Shown here: positions 26,550 to 35,085 of the stretch, one piece after another
Position numbering within the stretch: the stretch's first letter is position 1
Layout of the letters: the number at the start of each line of letters is the position of its first letter
DNA from: Thermobifida halotolerans
GTDB taxonomy: Bacteria > Actinomycetota > Actinomycetes > Streptosporangiales > Streptosporangiaceae
Reading direction: 5' to 3'
Length of the DNA stretch: 64,000 nucleotides
Assembly: GCF_003574835.2 (NCBI RefSeq)
Contig: NZ_CP063196.1
Location: forward strand, 3,224,001-3,288,000
The notes under the pieces: generated by a model
Databases searched by the model: none
Seen by the model: the letters and a program-made list of their open reading frames with translations, nothing else
What the model was told of the DNA's origin: nothing
Program-made: the position numbers and the translations under genes

Positions 26550-27173
26550 CCGTCCACGGTGCCATCCCGGCCGCGCCTCCGGCCAGAGGCCACGGCAGGC
26601 CGATTGCGGCCACCGCGGCGGCTCGGCGGTCGTCCGTGAAGACGACCGGGGGCGCCGCGTGGGGCGCGGGCGGATGTCCCGGCTCCCAGAACGCGGAGGC
26701 GTCAGCGCCTTCGGGCTCGCACCGGTACGGCAGTTCCCGCGCTCCGGTGAGCGCCGAGGCGGTCCCGTCACCGGCGTCGAGGAGCGGTCCGGACACCGGC
26801 CCGATGATCTCCACACGGCTGGAGTGTGCGCCCATCAGGAGAGCGAGAGGCGCGGCCCGGCCGCCGCACCGCCGTAAAGACCCCGGCCTCCGGGAAACCC
26901 GTCGACCGACGGAGCACGACACGTTCCCCTCCGCACCGCAACATGCCGGAACAGACGTTCGGGAAGATTCCCCCACCTCCCACTGCCCGGAGGGGCGGGA
27001 AGCGAGGCCGTCGCCCAGCCGCCCCCGTGGAGAGACCCCCCGGACAGAAGCGGGCGGCGGTAGAGTGCGAGGTGTCTGGTCACAGACCGTCGCCCGGTCC
27101 TCGCCGCCGTGTTCGCCGGGGGTTCCGGGCGTTCTCCGCACGCTGTTCCTACGTCTCAGGTTGGTCTTCTCTC
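26550..27173. other. Intergenic region without supported gene
   Basis: This 624 bp region contains only weak open frames on both strands, with poor codon bias and no ribosome sites. It must hold divergent promoters for the lipoprotein gene and the 567-residue protein gene. TAGAGT at 27061-27066 on the plus strand is a possible -10 box. Confidence 0.4.
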
Positions 27174-28877
27174 ATGCGCCTGGTCTTCACCAACGCCGAT
27201 CCGGACACGTTCGACGAGTACCGGGGCCGGTTCGTCCGCCGGGTGCTCGACCACGGACGCGAACAGGACCTCAGGGTGCCCCGGCGCGCCCTGGAGGAAC
27301 TGCTGGACTTCAAGTACGGCGGGCTCAACGAGGGCGGCGACGGCCTGCTGGCCCGCTGGCACGTCGCCGACGTGGCCGCCCTGATGCTGCACTGGCTGCC
27401 CAACCGCGGCGGCCGGCCCCCGCTCCAGGCCGCCGACGTACGCGCCGCCCTGGACGCCTGGCTGCGGTTCCTCGACGACCGCGGCCTGCTCGACGAGCGC
27501 TCCGACTCGCCGGAGGAACTGCTCGCCGTGGCCGCCTCGCTCGCCGATCCCTACCGCGAGGCGATCGCCAACCCCGCCGAACACCGGGTCGGCGCCTACC
27601 TCCACCGCCTGATGGACGACCTGGGCTACGACGTGGACGACCCCGAGCAGGTCGCGGAGTTCGAGGACCGGGTCGCCGACGGCGAGATCCCCGTCGACGA
27701 GGAACTCCTGGCGGCCGTCGCCGAGGGCGAGGCGGTCGGCCTCAAGCCGCTCGTCGCCGGTCCGGGGCGGGCGGGATACACCTGGCAGGCTCCCCGCCTG
27801 CTCTCCGACAGCGAGATGGACGCGGCGATCGAGGCCGCCCCCACCATCGCCCGCCTGCGCGCGCAGGCGCCCGACGAACTGCCCAAGGACTCGGCCGAGG
27901 CGTGGGGGGTGGCCTTCGCCGCGGTCGGTGACGCGGTCGCCGAGACGATGGACCTGGACGAGGACTCCTTCGTCGACGCCTTCGGGCTCGACCCCGACGA
28001 GTTCGCCGTGGCGATCCTGACCTCGCTGTTCATCGAGGACACGGCGCTGCCCGTGTCGCTGCTGGTGGAGACGGTGGCCGTGCTGGGCGAGTGGATCGAC
28101 CTCGGCGGCGCGCTGCCCGACGCCGAGCAGGCCCGCTTCACCACGGCCGTGGGACTGGTCCTCGGCGAGCTGGAGAAGCTCGGCGCCGTGGAACGCGAGG
28201 AGCCGGACGCGGACGCCGACCCGCTCGACGAGCCGGTCTACCGGCTGACCCCGCTCGGCACGACCGAGGCGTTCGGCGAGTTGAGCTACGAGGGCTACCT
28301 GATCCGCGAGTTCGACGAGCTGATGGCCGAGGACGCCGAGGTGCTGCTGGAGCGCGCGGCGGCCGGGAAGACGTTCGGCGAGACCGACCTGGACGCCTGG
28401 ATCTCGGCGCGCGGAGCCGGGACCGCCATGCGGGAGCTGGTCGCGGTGGCGCGCCGCACCGACGACTGCACCCACCGTGCCGCGGTGCGCGCCGTCACCG
28501 CCGAGCACGCCCCCGCCGCCCGTCCCGCCTACGAGGAGCTGCGCGACGACCCCGGTTTCGGCACCCAGGCCCGTAGCTGGCTCTTCGACGCCGGTTTCCT
28601 CAAGGAGAGCGACCTGCAGTCCGGCGACCTGCCCTGGGTGATGCTCGACAGCATCGCCGCCCTGGCCCGCATGGACCTGCTCGGTTCCGAGCAGTGGGAG
28701 GAGATGCCGGTCCGGGCGGGCGGCGCCTCCCTGTTCGACATGGCGCTGTCGCTGCGCCACCCCGAGACCCGGTTCCTGCTCACCTGGTTCGGGGACAACC
28801 ACCCCGACCCCAAGGTGCGCAAGGAGGCCCGCACGACCCTGCACCGGTTCACCAGCGACGCGACCCGGCGCTCCTGA
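27174..28877 (+). CDS. Conserved-looking unknown protein, 567 residues, acidic and helical
   Basis: This soluble, strongly acidic, mostly helical protein has no signal peptide or membrane segments. Segments such as ALEELLDFKYGGLNEGGDGLLARWHVADVAALMLHWLPNRG and VYRLTPLGTTEAFGELSYEGYLIREFDELM suggest at least one winged-helix-like unit (the LTPLG turn is common there). The C-terminal 150 residues look like helical repeats. I do not recognise the family. ATG 27174 has no clear ribosome site, and the coding bias begins exactly here. A GC-rich palindrome (28885-28900) follows the stop. Confidence 0.8.
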   Translation: MRLVFTNADPDTFDEYRGRFVRRVLDHGREQDLRVPRRALEELLDFKYGGLNEGGDGLLARWHVADVAALMLHWLPNRGGRPPLQAADVRAALDAWLRFLDDRGLLDERSDSPEELLAVAASLADPYREAIANPAEHRVGAYLHRLMDDLGYDVDDPEQVAEFEDRVADGEIPVDEELLAAVAEGEAVGLKPLVAGPGRAGYTWQAPRLLSDSEMDAAIEAAPTIARLRAQAPDELPKDSAEAWGVAFAAVGDAVAETMDLDEDSFVDAFGLDPDEFAVAILTSLFIEDTALPVSLLVETVAVLGEWIDLGGALPDAEQARFTTAVGLVLGELEKLGAVEREEPDADADPLDEPVYRLTPLGTTEAFGELSYEGYLIREFDELMAEDAEVLLERAAAGKTFGETDLDAWISARGAGTAMRELVAVARRTDDCTHRAAVRAVTAEHAPAARPAYEELRDDPGFGTQARSWLFDAGFLKESDLQSGDLPWVMLDSIAALARMDLLGSEQWEEMPVRAGGASLFDMALSLRHPETRFLLTWFGDNHPDPKVRKEARTTLHRFTSDATRRS

Positions 28878-28884
28878 ACCGCGT

Positions 28885-28900
28885 GGGCCGCGCGCGGCCC
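28885..28900. terminator. Palindrome after the 567-residue gene
   Basis: GGGCCGCG-CGCGGCCC, a 16-nt perfect palindrome 8 bp after the stop. It may be a weak terminator or an RNA-stabilising hairpin. Confidence 0.4.
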
Positions 28901-28943
28901 GCCGTCGCCTACCCTGGTTCGCCGGACCGAACGGGGAGGTGTG

Positions 28944-29885
28944 GTGCGCGGCAGCGGAGGTGTGCGGGAGTCCCGGGACGAGGCGAGGGGTTCCGCGACG
29001 CGCGGCAGGCTCGACGCCGAGTGGGAGTCGCACCGGCCCGTGGTGTTCGGGGTGGCCTACCGGCTGCTGGGTGAGGTGGGCGCGGCCGAGGACGCGGTAC
29101 AGGACGTGTGGCTGCGCGCGGCCCGGGCCGACCTGTCCGGGGTGCGCGACCTGCGGGCGTGGCTGGTCAGGGTCACCGGGCGGCGCTGCCTGGACCTGCT
29201 GGGCTCCGCGCGCCGCAGGTACGAGGTCTATCCGGGGCCGTGGCTGCCCGAGCCGCTGCCCACCGGCGCCGACGCCGCACAGCCGGTGCTGGTGGAGGAG
29301 TCGGTCACCACCGCGGCGCTGATCGTGATGGCCGAGCTGAAGCCCGACGAGCGGGTGGCGTTCGTGCTGCACGACGTCTTCGACGTGCCGCACGCCGAGA
29401 TCGCGGAGATGCTGCGGGTCTCCCCCGCCGCCTGCCGCCAGCTCGCCTCGCGGGCGCGGCGCAGGGTCCGTGCCGCCACCGCCCCGCCCGAACCCTCGCG
29501 CGGCGAGCGCGAACGGGTGCTGGCCGCGTTCCGCGCCGCCTACCGCGACGGCGACCTCGACGCCCTGGTGCGGCTGCTCCACCCGGACGTCGTCTACACC
29601 ACCGACGGCGGAGGCCAGGTGTTCGCGGCCCGGATTCCCATCGTGGGCGCGACGCGGGTGGGCGGGACCATGCTGCGGGTGGCCCGCAGGCGCGGTCCGG
29701 CACTGCTGCTTCCGTTCGAGGTCAACGGGGAGATCGGCGCGCTGTGCTACTGGCGGGGCGAACTCGCCTCGGTGGACACCTTCGGCTGGGAGGGCGACCG
29801 CATCGCCGCGATCCGCCGGGTGCTCAACCCGCACAAGCTGTCACACCTGGGGTGGCTGCGTCGTCTTCCTGGCGACCCGGGATGA
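28944..29885 (+). CDS. sigJ: ECF41-family RNA polymerase sigma factor (SigJ type)
   Basis: This 313-residue protein has sigma region 2 (VVFGVAYRLLGEVGAAEDAVQDVWLRAA) and region 4 (LKPDERVAFVLHDVFDVPHAEIAEMLRVSPAACRQLASRARRRVR). A SnoaL-like C-terminal domain of about 110 residues follows. The YPGPWLPEPL motif between the sigma domains is typical of ECF41. In this group the C-terminal extension, rather than an anti-sigma factor, modulates activity. Three GTG codons lie near the start; 28944 is best spaced from GGGGAGG. The carboxymuconolactone-decarboxylase gene follows by 24 bp, the classic ECF41 target and partner. Confidence 0.93.
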   Translation: MRGSGGVRESRDEARGSATRGRLDAEWESHRPVVFGVAYRLLGEVGAAEDAVQDVWLRAARADLSGVRDLRAWLVRVTGRRCLDLLGSARRRYEVYPGPWLPEPLPTGADAAQPVLVEESVTTAALIVMAELKPDERVAFVLHDVFDVPHAEIAEMLRVSPAACRQLASRARRRVRAATAPPEPSRGERERVLAAFRAAYRDGDLDALVRLLHPDVVYTTDGGGQVFAARIPIVGATRVGGTMLRVARRRGPALLLPFEVNGEIGALCYWRGELASVDTFGWEGDRIAAIRRVLNPHKLSHLGWLRRLPGDPG

Positions 29886-29909
29886 CCGGGACGACAAGGA
29901 AGGAGCGAC

Positions 29910-30350
29910 GTGACCGCCACTCGGATGAAACTCGCCCAGACCGCCCCCGGCCCCTCCGCCGCCTTCGCCGCGGTGGACCGCTCGCTGCGCGAGGGCCCGC
30001 TCGACCCGGTGCTGCGGGAACTGGTGAAGATCCGCGCCTCCCAGCTCAACGGCTGCGTGTACTGCCTGGACATGCACGCGGCCGAGGCGCGCAGCAACGG
30101 GGAGCGTGAGGACCGGCTGCTGCAGTTGGTGGTCTGGCCGGAGTCGGAGCTGTTCACCGACGCCGAACGGGCGGCGCTGGCCTACACCGACCAGGCCACC
30201 CGTCTGGTCGACGGTGTGGACGACCCCACGTGGGATGCGCTGGCCGAGCACTTCACCACCGAGGAGATCGGCGCGCTGGTCGCGCAGGTGGCGCTGATCA
30301 ACGCCTACAACCGGATCGGGGTGCCCACGCGCCGACGCCCCGGGGACTGA
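29910..30350 (+). CDS. Carboxymuconolactone decarboxylase / AhpD-like protein
   Basis: This 146-residue AhpD-like protein has the conserved redox motif CVYCLDMHAAEAR (CxxC with a following His), the typical VKIRASQLNGC lead-in, and a C-terminal helix ending in NAYNRIGV. Members act as alkylhydroperoxidases with thiol reductants or as decarboxylases. The GTG start has AAGGAG 5 nt upstream. The position directly after the ECF41 sigma gene suggests it is part of the sigma factor's regulon. Confidence 0.92.
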   Translation: MTATRMKLAQTAPGPSAAFAAVDRSLREGPLDPVLRELVKIRASQLNGCVYCLDMHAAEARSNGEREDRLLQLVVWPESELFTDAERAALAYTDQATRLVDGVDDPTWDALAEHFTTEEIGALVAQVALINAYNRIGVPTRRRPGD

Positions 30351-30358
30351 GGCCGGGT

Positions 30359-30386
30359 GGGCCGCGTCCCGTCGGGGGCGCGGCCC
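30359..30386 (+). terminator. Terminator after the sigJ unit
   Basis: GGGCCGCG/CGCGGCCC, an 8-bp stem with a 12-nt loop, 8 bp after the stop of the AhpD-like gene. Confidence 0.5.
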
Positions 30387-30541
30387 CGCACCGGTCGGGA
30401 CCTGGTCTGTCCACAGGACGCACGGCGGGGCTGTCGGAGAACGGCGCGGCGGCCTAGTGTGGAGTCCACAGCCGCGTCACCCGCCCCGGGTGGTTCTCGT
30501 CGCCCCACGCGGCAGGTCCTCGACCTGTCCGGGAGGCGTGC

Positions 30542-31231
30542 ATGGGTGTTCGGGAACTGGTGTGGGCGGCCCGTACGGTGCCGTTGGTGCTTCGGGTCCA
30601 GGGGTTCTTGAGCTGGGTGGGCGCCCGACGGCAGGTGTCCCGGGAACCCGCGTCCGGATCGGTCGTCCGCTGCTACGACTATCTGAGTCTCGACTCGTGG
30701 GCGGAGCCCCGCGCCGACTCCCCGCGACCGCGCTCCGAGTGTCCCGAGGAGAGCGAACTGCTGGATTTCCTGCTGCTCGCGCGGATGCTCGAGGTGGTGG
30801 TGGAGCGGTGCGACCGCGTTCCCGGGGCGGTGGGCCGGGAGCACGGATGGGTGCTGCCCGGTCCGGAGTATCCGTCACTGCCCGCGGAGGCCGCGCGGGT
30901 GTGGCGTGCGGGGGTGGAGCTGCTGGCGGTGCTGTGGGCGCATCGCGTCCCCGGTGAGCAGGCCGGGGACCCGGTTCCGGCGCGGTGGCTGGAACTCCTG
31001 TGCGCGGCCGACGGCGGCACGGTTGCCGTGCGCGTTCTGGAAGGGCTGGACGGAGGGCTGGGAGACTTCGGGTGCTCTCTCGCCACCCGGCTGCTGGAGT
31101 CGCTGGGGCTGGTGTGCTTCCGCTACGACCTCGACCTCGGGGAGTGCTGCGTGCTCACCCCGTTGGGGCGGCACGCGGCGGCACTGCTGCGGCGCGGCGG
31201 CGTGCTCCCCGTTCCGGAGGCCGTGCGCTAG
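30542..31231 (+). CDS. Unknown 229-residue protein
   Basis: This soluble protein is rich in Leu, Val, Arg and Trp, with helical segments such as ESELLDFLLLARMLEVVVERC and AARVWRAGVELLAVLWAHRV. Its C-terminus ends in a winged-helix-like turn, LLESLGLVCFRYDL...CCVLTPLGRHAAALL. I do not recognise a family. ATG 30542 has GGGAGG 6 nt upstream, and TAGTGT at about 30456 could be a -10 box. It converges on the catalase gene. Confidence 0.75.
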   Translation: MGVRELVWAARTVPLVLRVQGFLSWVGARRQVSREPASGSVVRCYDYLSLDSWAEPRADSPRPRSECPEESELLDFLLLARMLEVVVERCDRVPGAVGREHGWVLPGPEYPSLPAEAARVWRAGVELLAVLWAHRVPGEQAGDPVPARWLELLCAADGGTVAVRVLEGLDGGLGDFGCSLATRLLESLGLVCFRYDLDLGECCVLTPLGRHAAALLRRGGVLPVPEAVR

Positions 31232-31237
31232 TGGGGC

Positions 31238-31303
31238 GGGTGTCCGGCGTCCCGCGGGGCGCCGGACACCCGGGTCCGCGCAAGGCGCGCGTCTTGCGCG
31301 GAC
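31238..31303. terminator. Two tandem hairpins between the unknown gene and catalase
   Basis: The first stem is 12 bp perfect (GGGTGTCCGGCG, 31238-31249 with 31260-31271). The second is 11 bp perfect (GTCCGCGCAAG, 31274-31284 with 31293-31303). They sit exactly between two convergent genes, 5 bp before the catalase stop on the minus strand. Confidence 0.8.
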
Positions 31304-31307
31304 GGGG

Positions 31308-32966
31308 TCAGTGCTTCACCACGTACCGCTCGTCGGGGACGCAGTGGGTCATGGTCAGTCCCGAGACGTCCCGGGGGCCGTTGTTGCCGAGGTTGGCCAG
31401 GCGGGCGCGGTCCTCGTCGGTGAGGGTCTGGCTCTGCAGCGGCTCCAGGTGTGCCACGTCCTGCGGGGTGATGCCCAGCCCCTCGCCCACGCGCAGTCCC
31501 AGTTCGTCCTCGGCGAGCAGGCAGTGCCACACCATGCGCTCCTGGATGGCGCGGTCGCACTGGGAGAGGTTGGCGACGAAGTTCTTGACCAGGTCGTCGC
31601 GCTCCCAGTCCTCCATGAGCCGGAAGCGCTGCCCCGCCTGCTTGTAGTCGTTGGTGCGCGGAATCCGCTTGCGGGTCACCCTTCCCGTGATCACCGGTCC
31701 CTGCTCGTCGGGGGTGGGGTACTGCGCCTCGCGCAGCCCACCGGTGATCGACGGCTCGTAGTTGACGTGCGGGTTGTCGCCGGTGTCGTCCACCGCGTAG
31801 GCCATCATGCCGCCCTGCTGGTTGGTACGCACCGCGGCGTTCTTGGCCTGGTTCACCGGGAGTTGCAGGTAGTTGGGCCCCACCCGGTAGCGCTGGGTGT
31901 CGCTGTAGGAGAAGGTGCGCCCCACGAGCATCTTGTCGTCGGAGAAGTCCAGCCCGTCGACGAGCACCCCGGTGCCGAAGGCGATCTGCTCGTTCTCCAG
32001 GAACTGGTTGGAGACGTTGCGGTTGAGCACCATGCGGCCGACCGGTTTGGGCGGGAAGTCCTGCTCGGGCCAGGTCTTGGTGTCGTCGAGCGGGTCGAAG
32101 TCCAACTCCGGGTGCTCGTCGTCGCTCATCATCTGCACCAGGAGCTCCCATTCCGGGTACTCCTCGCGGTCGATGGCCTCGCGCAGGTCGCGGGTGGCGT
32201 GTCCCAGGTCGGTGGCCTGGATGTTGGCCGCGTCCTCCTCCGTCATGCTGCGCACGCCCTGTCTGGGCATCCAGGTGTACTTGACCAGGTGTGTCCGGCC
32301 CTCGGCGTTCACCCACTTGTAGGTGTTCACGCCGAACCCCTGCATGTGCCGGTAGTCGGCGGGGATGCCGCGCGGGCTGAACAGGTTCACCAGCATGTGC
32401 ATGGACTCCGGTGTCTGCGACATGAAGTCGAAGATCCGGTTGGGGTCCTGGCGGAAGGTCACCGGGTCGGGTTTGAGCGCGTGGATGACGTCGGGGAACT
32501 TGACGGCGTCGCGGATGAAGAACACCGCCAGGTCGTTGCCGACGAGGTCCCAGTTGCCGTCCTCGGTGTAGAACTTGACGGCGAAGCCCCGCGGGTCGCG
32601 CGCCGTCTCCGAGGAGTCCCGTCCCCCGATCACGGTGGAGAAGCGGACCGCCACGTCGGTGCGCTTGCCTCTGCCCTGGAAGAGCTTGGCGCGGGTGTAG
32701 CGGTCGATGGGCTCGTCCCCCCACATGCCGTAGGACTCGAAGTAGCCGAAGGAGGTCGTGCCCCTGGCGTGCACCACACGTTCGGGAATCCGTTCCCGGT
32801 CGAAGTGGCTGATCTTCTCCAGGAAGTGGTAGTTCTCCAGGGTCGCGGGGCCGCGGGCGCCGACCGTGCGCTGGTTCTGGTTGTCGTAGACAGGATGTCC
32901 CTGCCGGTCGGTCAGCAGGCGACGGTCGTCACCGGGTCGGGAACCCTGACTGGATACGTCCGTCAT
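31308..32966 (-). CDS. Monofunctional heme catalase
   Basis: This 552-residue protein matches typical catalases along its length. The distal-side His 66 lies in [14 protein letters not shown], the distal Asn near residue 144 in [15 protein letters not shown], and the proximal Tyr in the [16 protein letters not shown] motif. It decomposes hydrogen peroxide in the cytosol. The active-site segment reads ARGTTSFG, where the consensus is usually AKGxGAxG; this is a small variation seen in some clades. The length fits a small-subunit catalase with a slightly long C-terminus. No regulator gene is adjacent. Confidence 0.96.
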   Translation of the reverse strand: MTDVSSQGSRPGDDRRLLTDRQGHPVYDNQNQRTVGARGPATLENYHFLEKISHFDRERIPERVVHARGTTSFGYFESYGMWGDEPIDRYTRAKLFQGRGKRTDVAVRFSTVIGGRDSSETARDPRGFAVKFYTEDGNWDLVGNDLAVFFIRDAVKFPDVIHALKPDPVTFRQDPNRIFDFMSQTPESMHMLVNLFSPRGIPADYRHMQGFGVNTYKWVNAEGRTHLVKYTWMPRQGVRSMTEEDAANIQATDLGHATRDLREAIDREEYPEWELLVQMMSDDEHPELDFDPLDDTKTWPEQDFPPKPVGRMVLNRNVSNQFLENEQIAFGTGVLVDGLDFSDDKMLVGRTFSYSDTQRYRVGPNYLQLPVNQAKNAAVRTNQQGGMMAYAVDDTGDNPHVNYEPSITGGLREAQYPTPDEQGPVITGRVTRKRIPRTNDYKQAGQRFRLMEDWERDDLVKNFVANLSQCDRAIQERMVWHCLLAEDELGLRVGEGLGITPQDVAHLEPLQSQTLTDEDRARLANLGNNGPRDVSGLTMTHCVPDERYVVKH

Positions 32967-33259
32967 GCCGGGTGCTCCTCACTGCGTGCGGTCGGCTTGG
33001 CATGCCGCTGGCTGGCTCGAATCCTCCCGCCTACCCGGGACGCGCCTTCGCACCCCCGCCCCGGGGAGGTTGTTGACCCGCCGTTGCCGAGTCTTTGCCC
33101 GCGTGCGGTCGCATGCGCTCCGTCCCGGTCAGCGGCTCTGTGGGAGCGCAGGTCACCGACGGTGCGGAGAGGTGGTGCGGGGAGGGACTCGGGGACCGTA
33201 CGCGGCGGGTCCGCCGTCATGCTCTAATTCCATCTATCGAGCCGCTTTGGGAGCCTTCC

Positions 33260-34327
33260 TTGGAATACCGCATCACCGCCGAGCTGACTCTTCCCGCCGG
33301 GATGGCCGAACTCGACGGGTTACAGCAGCAGGGTGCCGCCGCGCTGCTCTCCGAGTGGCTTGACCGGGTGGCGACGGTGGAGGGTCCCGAGGGAGTGGAG
33401 ATCACCCCCTACGACCACCGCCTGGAGGTCCGCTCCACCGGCGCGGTGGTCGAACTGCTGGTGGACGCGCCCGCGTTGAGCTTCGCCGAGAACGGCGCCG
33501 AGGCCCTGCTCCAGGAGATCCTGGAGCGCACCGAACTGCTGGCGGAGTGGCGGGTCGGCAAGTGCGAGGTGACGGTCAGCGACGCCGAACTCGCCGAGGC
33601 GCTCGAAGGCGGGGCGGACGAGGGCGTGGTCTCGGCCGGGATCGGGCTGCCGGTCGAGGACGTCACCGCGCAGCGCCGCCGCCTGCTGGCGCTCAGTTCC
33701 CGGCTCCGCGCGTTCGAACTCGACTCCTTCGGTCCGCCCCTGGCGGATCCCGACGCCCGGTTCCTGGCGGCCGGTGCGCTCGTCGACCGGGCCTCGGTGC
33801 TGACCGAGGAGTTGATCATGGACATCATGACGTTGGACGAGGAGGCCGAGTCGCTGGACAAGGACGAGGCCAACTGGACGGCCGACGACTCCCAGGGCCT
33901 GTTCGTCCTGCACGATCTGCCGGTCCGCTACCGGCACCACTACGACGTCATCTTCGCCAAGAAGTTCCTGGTCGCCTCGGCGGTCGTCTACGCCCGCCTG
34001 ACCGGCTCGCCGTGGCTGCCGCCCGCCTCCACCGCCGAGTCCCTGGCCCTGCACATCCTGATCGAGAACGCCAAGGACCTGCTGGTCTCGTTCGCGGCCG
34101 TGGACCCCGACGACGTCACCGCGATGTTCGCCGTCTTCGAGAGCAACGCCCACTCCCACCACGACCACGAGTGGCTCTACCTGGAGGACCTCGACTCCGC
34201 CGACCCGGACGACTCCTCCGCCGATCCGCTGGGGTTCCTCTCCCGTGACGCCCACTCCTGGTTCGCGCCGTATCCGGAGGCGAAGGACGCGCCGACGCAC
34301 CCCTACCTGATCGACGACGATGACTGA
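33260..34327 (+). CDS. Unknown 355-residue acidic protein
   Basis: I place the start at a TTG (33260) because GGGAG lies 6 nt upstream and coding bias begins there; upstream codons look random. The protein is soluble and acidic. Its N-terminal region (about 1-130) has alternating strands (EYRITAELTLP, LEVRSTGAVVELLVD), and helices follow. A Asp/Ser/His-rich region (SNAHSHHDHEWLYLEDLDSADPDDSSADPL) lies near the C-terminus and could bind metal. I do not recognise the family. Nothing links it functionally to the neighbours. Confidence 0.75.
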   Translation: MEYRITAELTLPAGMAELDGLQQQGAAALLSEWLDRVATVEGPEGVEITPYDHRLEVRSTGAVVELLVDAPALSFAENGAEALLQEILERTELLAEWRVGKCEVTVSDAELAEALEGGADEGVVSAGIGLPVEDVTAQRRRLLALSSRLRAFELDSFGPPLADPDARFLAAGALVDRASVLTEELIMDIMTLDEEAESLDKDEANWTADDSQGLFVLHDLPVRYRHHYDVIFAKKFLVASAVVYARLTGSPWLPPASTAESLALHILIENAKDLLVSFAAVDPDDVTAMFAVFESNAHSHHDHEWLYLEDLDSADPDDSSADPLGFLSRDAHSWFAPYPEAKDAPTHPYLIDDDD

Positions 34328-35085
34328 CTGGGGTGTGAGTGTTCGGTTCTGCGGTGGGCGCGGGGGTCTTCGCGGAGAGCCCGGGGGTGGGTGAGGTATT
34401 CCACCCCGGCCCCCGAAGCGGGCCACCACCGCGGGGGCTGGACTGGAACACCCCCGGACCGATCGGCCGACCCGCCTTCCCCACACGACCGACGCCCACC
34501 TCACTGAGGCCGGACGGGCACCGCGCCCGGCGCGCCCGGCCGGGGCCGCGGCGCGGTGGGCCGCGAACACGGCCCCGTGCGACCGACCGAAAATCCGCGC
34601 ACCGGTCCTGTCGAAGACCTCGACGCGGGTGAGGAGCACCCCGGTCCGGGGCGGCCTCGGCGGCGGCCGGCCGGAACACGGTCGGACCGGCTTGACCGCC
34701 TGCGGTCGGGGGTGGTGCCGCCCGAACGGCCCTCCCCCGGCGCACTCCGCCGCGCACCGTGCCCCGGACACGCCCCCGCCCACCGCACCGGTTTCGGACG
34801 GTCACCAATTCCAATTAAGGCCACCGGAGCGCCAAGCAAACCCCCAGGTCACGGCACCCCTCGGAAAAACCTTCGGACATACCTTCGAAAACACCGGAAT
34901 TAACCGCTCTGAGCTGGCGTTTTACTGTGGTGGAAGCCCTCGCCTCGGCTTCCGGTTCCTCCCCCCCAGAGAGGGGTTTGCCGGAATTCCCGGAAGCGCA
35001 TCCCTATGAGTAGACGCGGTGGCCGCCACGCCTTCTTCCTCACGCGATGTCCCACGTCAGGCCGATGACCGGAGGGAACCAGTCC
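34328..35085. other. Intergenic region upstream of helicase paralogue 2
   Basis: I see no supported gene in these 758 bp. The part from about 34800 to 34930 is clearly richer in A/T than the surroundings and likely contains the helicase promoter. A short inverted repeat GGAAGCC/GGCTTCC occurs at 34932-34953. A 20-codon open frame (34987 onward) has no ribosome site. Confidence 0.4.

Noticed and set aside
34987-35049. A 20-codon leader peptide before helicase paralogue 2
   Set aside because: No ribosome site and no codon pattern suggesting attenuation.
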